The notes under the pieces are model-generated. The model was not told where the DNA came from and made no database searches. It saw only the letters and a list, made by a program, of their open reading frames with translations. From Liolophura sinensis (lineage: Eukaryota > Mollusca > Polyplacophora > Chitonida > Chitonidae): a DNA stretch of 64,000 nucleotides. The stretch is taken from the NCBI RefSeq assembly GCF_032854445.1, contig NC_088296.1, positions 23,071,604-23,135,603 on the forward strand. Direction: 5' to 3'. Positions 55,571 to 64,000 of the stretch are shown here, in pieces (within the stretch, counting starts at the first letter, position 1; every line of letters starts with the position of its first letter). Made by a program: the position numbers and the translations under genes.

Positions 55571-55689
55571 AAAATCAGTCTTTCGAATACTTTCACTGAG
55601 TATATTTACATACATGTACCTTGTTCTTAAAAAGTTAATTTTCATACTATCCAAGTCAAATAAAAATTGCACAGTTTCATTTGCTACGT

Positions 55690-58600
55690 CTTCCTATGAT
55701 ATGATGTGATAACAGGGTTGACACTTGCTAGGATAAGATGTAAAAACAGGGCTGACATTTGCTAAGTTATGATGTGATAAGAGGGTTGACAATTCCTGGG
55801 ATATAGTGTGATAACAGGGCGGAAACGTGCTAGGATATGACGTGATTACAGGGCTGACAATTGCTGGTATAGGATGTGGTTACAGGGCTGAAACGTACTA
55901 GTGTATGATGTGATAACAGGGCTGACACTTGCTAGGGTATGATGTGATAACAGGGCTGACACTTGTTAGGATATGACGTCATTACAGGGCTGACACTTGC
56001 TGGTATAGGGTGTGATAACAGGGCTGACACTTGCTAGGATATGATGTGATAACAGGGCTGACACTTGCTAGGACATAATGTGATTACAGGGCTGACACTT
56101 GCTGGTATAGGATGTGGTTACAGGGCTAAAACGTGCTAGGATTTGATGTAATTACAGGGTTGACATTTGCTAGGATATGATGTGATTACAAGGCTGACAC
56201 TTGCAAGTATATGATGTGATACCAGGGCTGACACTTGCTAGTATATGATGTGATTACAGGGCTGACACTCGCTAGTATATGATGTGATTACAGGGTTGAC
56301 ACTTGCTAGGATATGATGTGATAACAGGGCTGACACTTGTTAGGATATGATGTCATTACAGGGCTGACACTTGCTGGTATAGGATGTGATAACAGGGCTG
56401 ACACTTGCTAGGATATGATGTGATAACAGGGCTGACACTTGCTAGGACATAATGTGATTACAGGGCTGACACTTGCTGGTATAGGATGTGGTTACAGGGC
56501 TGAAACGTGCTAGGATTTGATGTTATTACAGGGTTGACACTTGCTAGGATATGATGTGATTACAAGGCTGACACTTGCAAGTATATGATGTGATACCAGG
56601 GCTGACACTTGCTAGTATATGATGTGATTACAGGGCTGACACTCGCTAGTATATGATGTGATTACAGGGTTGACACTTGCTAGGATATGATGTGATTACA
56701 GGGCTGACACTTGCTAGCATATGGTGTGATTACAGGGCTATAACGTGCTAGGATATGATGTGATTACAGGGCTGACACTTGCTAGGATATGGTGTGTTTA
56801 CAGGGCTGACACTTGCTAGTATAGGATGTAATAACAGAGCTGACACGTGCTAGGATAGGATGTGATCACAGGACTAACACTTGCTAGGATATGATGTAGT
56901 AACAGGGCTGAAACGTGCTAGGATATGATGTGATTACAGGGCTGACACTTGCTAGGATATGGTGCGATTACAGGGCTGACACTTGCTAGGATAGGATGTA
57001 ATAACAGGGCTGACACTTGCAAGAATATGATGTGATAACAGGGCTGACATTTGCTAGTGTAGGATGTGAATAACAGGGCTGAAACGTCCTAGGATATGGT
57101 GTGATTACAGGGCTGACACTTGCTAGGATATGATGTGATTACAGGGTTGAATCTTCCTAGGATATGATGTGATAACAGGACTGATACGTGCTAGGATATG
57201 ATGTGATAACCGGGCTGACACTTGCTAAGATATCATGTGATAACAGGGCTGACACTTGCTAGTATATGATGTGATAAGAGGGCTGACACGTGCTAGGATA
57301 TGATGTGATAACAGCGCTGACACTTGCTGGTACAGGATGTGATAACAGGGCTGAAACTTGCTGGTATAGGATGTGATAACAGGGCTGACAACTCTTAGGA
57401 TATGGTGTGATTACAGGGCTGACACTTGCTGGTATATGATGTGATTACAGGGTTGACACTTGCTAGAATATGATGTGATTACAGGGCTGACACTTGCTAG
57501 GATATGGTGTGATTACAGGGCTGACACTTGCTAGGATATGATGTCATTACACGGCTGACACTTGCTGGTACAGGATGTGATAACAGGGCTGACATTTGCT
57601 AGTGTAGGATGTGATAACAGGGCTGACACGTCCTAGGATATGGTGTGATTACAGGGCTGACACTTGCTGGTATATGATGTGATTACAGGGCTTACACTTG
57701 CTGGTACAGGATGTGATAACAGGGTTGAAACTTGCAAGGATATGATGTGATAACAAGGCTGACACTTGCAAGGATATGATGTGATTACAGGGCTGACACT
57801 TGCTAGGGTATGATGTGATAACAGGGCTGACAGTTGCAAGTATATGATGTGAAAACAGGGCTGACATTTGCTAGTGTAGGATGTGATAGCAGGGCTGATA
57901 CGTCCTAGGATATGGTGTGATTCCAGGGCTGACACTTGCTGGTATATGATGTGATTACAGGGCTGACACTTGCTAGGATATGATGTGATTACAGGGCTGA
58001 CACTTGCTGGTACAGGATGTGATAACCGGGCTGACACTTGCTAGGATATGATGTGATTACAGGGTTGAATCTTGCTAGGACATGATGTGATAACAGGGCT
58101 GACATTTGCTAGTATAGGATGTGATAACAGGGCTGACACGTGCTAGGATATGGTGTGATTACAGGGCTGACACTTGCTAGGATATGATGTGATTACAGGG
58201 TTGAATCTTCCTAGGATATGATGTGATAACAGGACTGATACGTGCTAGGATATGATGTGATAACAGGGCTGACACTTGCAAAGATATCATGTGATAACAG
58301 GGCTGACACTTGCTAGTATATGATGTGATAAGAGGGCTGACACGTGCTAGGATATGATGTGATAACAGCGCTGACACTTGCTGGTACAGGATGTGATAAC
58401 AGGGCTGAAACATGCTGGTATAGGATGTGATAACAGGGCTGACACGTCTTAGGATATGGTGTGATTACAGGGCTGACACTTGCTGGTATATGATGTGATT
58501 ACAGGGTTGACACTTGCTAGAATATGATGTGATTACAGGGCTGACACCTGCTAGGATATGGTGTGATTACAGGGCTGACATTTGCTAGGATATGATGTCA

Positions 58601-59620
58601 TTACACGGCTGACACTTGCTGGTACAGGATGTGATAACAGGGCTGACATTTGCTAGTGTAGGATGTGATAAAAGGGCTGACACGTCCTAGGATATGGTGT
58701 GATTACAGGGCTGACACTTGCTGGTATATGATGTGATTACAGGGCTTACACTTGCTGGTACAGGATGTGATAACAAGGCTGACACTTGCAAGGATATGAT
58801 GTGATAACAGGGCTGACACTTGCTAGGATATGATGTGATAACAGGGCTGACAGTTGCAAGTATATGATGTGATAAGAGGGCTGTCACTTGCTAGTATGGG
58901 ATGTGATAACAGGGCTGACATTTGCTAGTGTAGGATGTGATAGCAGGGCTGACACGTCCTAGGATATGGTGTGATTCCAGGGCTGACACTTGCTGGTATA
59001 TGATGTGATTACAGGGCTGACACTTGCTAGGATATGATGTGATTACAGGGCTGACACTTGCTGGTACAGGATGTGATAACCGGGCTGACACTTGCTAGGA
59101 TATGATGTGATTACAGGGTTGAATCTTGCTAGGACATGATGTGATAACAGGGCTGACATTTGCTAGTATAGGATGTGATAACAGGGCTGACACGTGCTAG
59201 GATATGGTGTGATTACAGGGCTGACACTTGCTAGGATATGATGTGATAACAGGTCTGACACGTGCTAGGATATGTTGTGATTACAGGGCCGACACTTGCT
59301 AGAATATGATGTGATAACAGGGCTGACACGTGCTAGTATAGGATGTGATAACAGGGCTGACACGTGCTAGGATATGGTGTGATTACAGGGCTGACACTTG
59401 CTAGGATATGATGTGATAACAGGGCTGACACGTGCTAGTATAGGATGTGATAACAAGGCTGACACGTGCTAAGATATGTTGTGATTACAGGGCTGACAAT
59501 TGCTAGGATATGATGTGATAACAGGGCTGACACGTGCTAGTATAGGATGTGAAAACAGGGCTGACAAGTGCTAGGGTATGGTGTGATTACAGTGGTGATA
59601 GCAGCTAGGATAGCATGTGA
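55690..59620. repeat. 34-bp minisatellite, about 3.9 kb (roughly 115 copies)
   Basis: Unit AGGATATGATGTGATAACAG + GGCTGACACTTGCT. Variant copies are duplicated in blocks: 57140-58150 recurs at about 58199-59210 (1059-bp shift), and 55958-56300 at 56332-56675 (about 374 bp, eleven units). Open frames on the minus strand follow from the repeat and are not genes. Confidence 0.97.
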
Positions 59621-59764
59621 TAAAATGCTTTAGTATTTCAGTGGGATATACAGTATTGCGCCAGGACATACAGTGTTTTGCTATGACTGGGCTGATGCTT
59701 GTTAGGATATGTGAATAGATCCAACAAAACGGCATGGGATACAAGTACCTGCAAAGTGTAAAGT

Positions 59765-61350
59765 AAACTTTCGCCGGTTTGGACATTTATGTCCTAGCCC
59801 AATACTGTACGTCCTATCGCAATACTGTATGACCTACCGAAATAATGAATGTCGTAGCGCAATACTGTATGCCCTAGCGCAATACTGTATGTCTCAATGC
59901 AATAGTGAACGTCCTAACGCAACACTGTATGTCCTACAGAAATACTGTATGTCCTAACGCAGTATTAATTGTCATAGCGGAAAACTGTATGTCCTAGCGC
60001 AATACTGCATATCCCACCGAAATACTGTGCGTTCTAAAGCAATTTTGTATGTTCTGAAGTAATATTGTATGTCCTACGGCAATACTGTATGTCTTCAGGC
60101 AATATTGAATGTCCTAACACAACACTGTACGTCCTAACGCAAAATTAAATATCCTAACGCAATACTGTATGTCCTAATGCACTACTGTATGTCTTAGCGC
60201 AACATTGTATGTCCTAAAGCAATACTGCATGTCCTACCGAACTACTGTATGTTGCAGCGCAATACCGTATGTCCTAAAGCAATACTGTATGTCCTAGCGC
60301 AATACCGTATGTCTTAAGGCAATAGTGAATGTGTAAACGCAACACTGTATGTCCTACTGAAATATTGTATGTTCTTACGCAGTATTAAATGTCATAGCGC
60401 AATACTGTATGTCCTAGCGCAATACTGCATATCCCACCGAAATACAGTACGTCCTAGCGCAATACTGTATGTCTTAACGCAATGCTGCATATCCCACCGA
60501 AATACTGTACGTCCTAGCGCAATATTGTGTGTCTTATCGCAATACTGAATGTCCTAACGCAAAGGTGTAGGTCCTAATGCAAAATTAAATGTCCTACCAG
60601 AATACTGTATGTCCTAGCGCAACACTGAATGTCCTAGCGCAGTACTGTATGTCCTATCGCAATACTGTATGTCCAAGCGTAACACCGAATGCCCTAATGC
60701 AATACTGTATGTCTTCATGGAATACTATATGTCCTAATGCAGTATTAAATGTCATAGCGCAATACGGTATGTCCTAGTGCAATACTGTATGTCCTCACTT
60801 AATACTGTATGTCATAAGGCAATACTGTATGTCATAAGGCAATACTGTATGTACCAACGCAATAGTATATGTCTTAACGCAATACTGTATGTTCTAGGGC
60901 AATACTGTATGTCATAGGGCTAAACTGTATGTCCTAGCGCAATATAATGTGTCCTAACGTAACACTGTATTTCCTAGCGAAATATGGTTTGTCATAAAGC
61001 AGTAATGTATGTCCTAGCGCAATAATGTATGTCCTAACGCAATACTGTATGTCCTAACGCAGTACTGTATGAACTATCGCAATAGCTTAATACTGTATGT
61101 CGTAACGAAAGACTGTATGTCCTCACAAAATACTGTTTGACCCCACACAATATTGTATGTCCTAACTCATTACTGTTTTCATAACACAATACTGTATATC
61201 CTAGCGCAATACTGTATGCCCTAACGCAGTACTGTATGTCCTACCGCAATGCTGTATGCCCCAACGGAATACTGTATGTTCTCGCGCAGCACTGTACGTT
61301 CCAAAGCAATATTGTATGTCTTAAAGCAATATTGTATGTCCTAGCGCAAT
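59765..61350. repeat. 20-bp minisatellite, about 1.6 kb (near 79 copies)
   Basis: Unit GTCCTAACGCAATACTGTAT with frequent point variants; the phase is kept nearly throughout. Confidence 0.97.
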
Positions 61351-61603
61351 ACAATCGAGAAAGTTGATTTCCAGACCTTGTGGAATCTCGCGTGAGCCAG
61401 TATTTTAAACGCTCCTGAGAGCGTAATCAATTAAATATATATTTATGTATTATACTCTACGACGAATTATTGTCGTTACAGGTATTATTTTCGCCAATAC
61501 CAAATATGTGAAATAACGAATATATCAGTTCAACAAAGAACTATAACTATAAACTAAAGAGGTTTTTGTAATTCTTAAAAACTATAGTGACTCACCTATC
61601 CTG

Positions 61604-61865
61604 CCAAATTATACAGGCCTGTTACATATATTCCTGTGTGTACCTATGATCCCGCCTTGTCCTCCCTCACACAGGACAATAAGCCTAACCCCCAAGTGTG
61701 GCTATGTATCCGGTATCTCAGCATACTGTAATACATGCCAAATGATACATGCCTGTTACATGTATTCCTGAGTGTACCTATGATCCCGCCTTGTCCTCGC
61801 TCACACAGAACAATAAGCCTAACCCTCAAGTGTGGCTATGTACCCGGTATCTCTGTAATGCATAC
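61604..61865. repeat. 132-bp tandem duplication
   Basis: CTGTTACATATATTCCTGTG...GGCTATGTATCCGGTATCTC is repeated as CTGTTACATGTATTCCTGAG...GGCTATGTACCCGGTATCTC. Confidence 0.9.
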
Positions 61866-61969
61866 ATACATGTTACCTGAGACCACAGCACCTACATGTA
61901 TTTGGGGACCAAAGTGCAGCAGTAAGTCCTATTATCTGAACTGCGTGTTTATTCTCCATTCGTCAGGTT

Positions 61970-62400
61970 GACACTCAACAACATCACTGTGACACACGTA
62001 TATCATCCCGATCTGTGATATTCAACAATATCAGTGACACACGTATATCATTCCCGATTTTTACAATCAAGGATATCACAGTAATACATGTATAACCCCC
62101 CTCCATGTGCGACACTCCAAAATATCACCGTAATGCGTGTATAGTATCATCATCTGTGACGCGCAACAATATCCCTGTGACACACGTATATCATCCCCCA
62201 TCTTTGACAATCAACGATATCACAGTAATACATGTATACCCCCCCTCCATCTGCGACACTCAAAAATATCCCCGTAATGCGTGTATAGTATCATCATCTG
62301 TGACACGCAACAATATCACAAAGACACATGTATATCATCCCCACCTGTGACATTCGTGAACATCACCGTGACACACGTATATCCCCCCCCCCCCAACCAT
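61970..62400. repeat. About 52-bp minisatellite
   Basis: Copies of ATATCACTGTGACACACGTA + TATCATCCC + ATCTGTGACA + CTCAACA in diverged form, about eight units, ending in a C-run at 62383-62394. Confidence 0.85.
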
Positions 62401-62451
62401 TTCTGACAATTATTAACATCACCATGACACACGCATATTACTCCCCCTTGG

Positions 62452-62690
62452 CGTTCAGCATGAAGGGGATAGTGCAACGACTGGTTGACCCGTATCAGTA
62501 TAATGGCTCGGGCGGGGCGGCTTACTTGCCTTCGGTAAGTCGTGAAGCAGTACTAGATAAAAGAGCGGTGGAAATCCGTCCTGCTACAAGGAGTCACATT
62601 ACACGTACATGCACCCTAAGGATTCCTTCGTCGTAATATGACTGAAAATTGTTGAGTATGACGTTAAACCCCAAGCACTCACTCAGATAT
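62452..62690 (+). repeat. SINE of a second family (S2)
   Basis: GTATCAGTATAATGGCTCGG, GGCGGCTTACTTGCCTTCGG, then the tail GAGTATGACGTTAAACCCCA and GCACTCACTCA. Elements with this tail are abundant in mollusc genomes. Confidence 0.7.
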
Positions 62691-62694
62691 ATCC

Positions 62695-63400
62695 TACCCT
62701 CGTTTACACAGACACACAGGGGCGTTCCAATAGGGCAGCACTCAAAGTATGTCGCCAATGAATGTGGCCGGTTGCCAGAGGACATGACCGAAGTGGTGTA
62801 GAAACTCTTCATTTCTTTCGGAATCAGAAAGAACTGTACTTGTACTTACCTTATGATGTCATGGGACAGCAAAGAATCCTACAAAAATCTCAGCAATCTC
62901 TGTTAAGGTACCCCGATGTCGTACGCAGGTTTTTGGATTAGACATCTGTTTTGTCACGTCACCCGTTCTGGGCTATATCCATGTCAATACAATAATCTCC
63001 TTTGTTGGAGACATTATCGTGTACCTGTATCACGCATGTTATATGGCAAACCGCCAACGTTATAAAATTAACAAACGCACAGTGAGTCAAAGGTGAGGCT
63101 ATTATGCGTGTCTTATTTCAGATATACGTAGATAAAATGCATTTTCACAATCAGAATTGTCCTGTTCAAGAATAAAAGTCATAGAACGTTGCTTTCTTAC
63201 AATGAACTGTATACCGTCAGGTGATATTAGTACATGTATACAAACGTACTACAACACTACGATTTCTTTACAGTTTCACCGACAGAAAAGACATGCTTAG
63301 AAATGCGTGCGAACGAAATAAACACGCTGGCTGCATCCTCTTTTAAACGACAAAATATGCATCTGCACATCCACAGTTACGTGAATCTTTGACTGATACA
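62695..63400. other. Unassigned DNA
   Basis: No gene or repeat recognised. Confidence 0.5.
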
Positions 63401-63798
63401 CAAAATGTGTACCACTGATACCTAGGACAACAACAGTGTCAAGCTGTGATAAGACGGCGCCAATGTGTACTCTAGGCGCAAACCATTCATGTGGACTTTT
63501 GCCAGAGTAGTGTAAGTTTCTCAGCTATAGCAGTATTACAGAGTAAGACAATGCGATGGCAAGTATCAGATAACAAGATTGCGCAGTAAGCATGTGTACC
63601 ACTGATACATATGACATCTTAGATGTGTTACACAATAGTGTTAAGCTCAGATAAGATGGCGTTACAGTGTACTGTAAGCACAAACAATTGGTGTGACTGA
63701 CCTATACCACAGCATTGTAAATTACGCGGCTATAGCAGTATTACAGAGTAAGACCATGTGATGGCAAGTATCAGATAACAAGATTGCGCAGTAAGCAT
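63401..63798. repeat. About 195-bp tandem duplication
   Basis: GTGTACCACTGATACCTAGG...GCAAGTATCAGATAACAAGA, then TTGCGCAGTAAGCATG, is followed by a second copy starting GTGTACCACTGATACATATG and ending in the same phrase. Divergence is about 15-20%. Confidence 0.9.
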
Positions 63799-64000
63799 GA
63801 TGTGAATGTGCCTGATTACATGTACATGCATCTACATGTACCTGTACAGGTATGATTACCTACATGTACGCAGGACATGGTCTCCATGTAGGTAAAACTG
63901 CATATATACACGGCTAACTTATCGTCGGTCGTATCAACTTATTGAAGCGTATATCAGCTCTCATATCAAATGCATGTTCTAAACTTAGGGCTTCATATTT

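Noticed and set aside
57633-59091. Ser/His-rich repeat proteins on the minus strand
   Set aside because: Translation of the 34-bp minisatellite; three units equal 102 bp and keep frames open by chance.

Overview
The window looks like intergenic and intronic DNA of a lophotrochozoan animal, most likely a mollusc. It is AT-rich and has intron-containing coding sequence with GT-AG sites. It carries many copies of a tRNA-headed SINE whose tail reads GTACGGCGTAAAACACCAAT or close variants, and a second SINE ending in GACGTTAAACCCCA followed by CACTCACTCA-like repeats; both types are common in mollusc genomes. There is no sign of bacterial DNA. The species assignment is inference.

Layout: 1-4.8 kb holds two solo or terminal LTRs of one family in opposite orientation. 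5-8.3 kb is unassigned DNA with a 40-bp hairpin, a fold-back element and a 54-bp palindrome. 8303-16670 is a young, nearly complete Ty3/gypsy (chromovirus-like) retrotransposon on the minus strand: matching LTRs, gag, pol with a C-terminal chromodomain, and a broken env-like third gene. Gag and pol are in one frame separated by a single UAG that is followed by a stem-loop. 18.3-20.9 kb holds a gypsy pol relic and a solo LTR inserted in a minisatellite. 21.4-25.3 kb is a decayed LINE on the minus strand with nested SINEs and a 37-codon tandem repeat. 25-32 kb is repeats and unassigned DNA with a Tc1 relic at 30 kb. 32508-36302 is an ISL2EU-like DNA transposon with TIRs, THAP and DDE transposase relics on the plus strand, and a SAP/YqaJ-nuclease relic on the minus strand. 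38-44 kb has a 298-bp tandem repeat, a LINE RNase H relic, a Penelope-like element (RT + GIY-YIG) and a 74-bp satellite that begins at that element's edge.

46081-52821 (minus strand) is, in my reading, the one host gene. It is a six-exon model, 214 codons, for a small type I membrane protein: signal peptide, one immunoglobulin-like domain, short stalk, transmembrane segment and a 35-45 residue tail. All exon phases agree. Its introns hold a Tc1 element, a 45-bp minisatellite and SINE pieces, and a MITE starts 9 bp after its stop codon.

54.9-62.4 kb is almost solid minisatellite (29-, 34-, 20- and about 52-bp units). It is followed by the second SINE and a 190-bp tandem duplication at the right edge. 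Long open frames inside the minisatellites are period artefacts.
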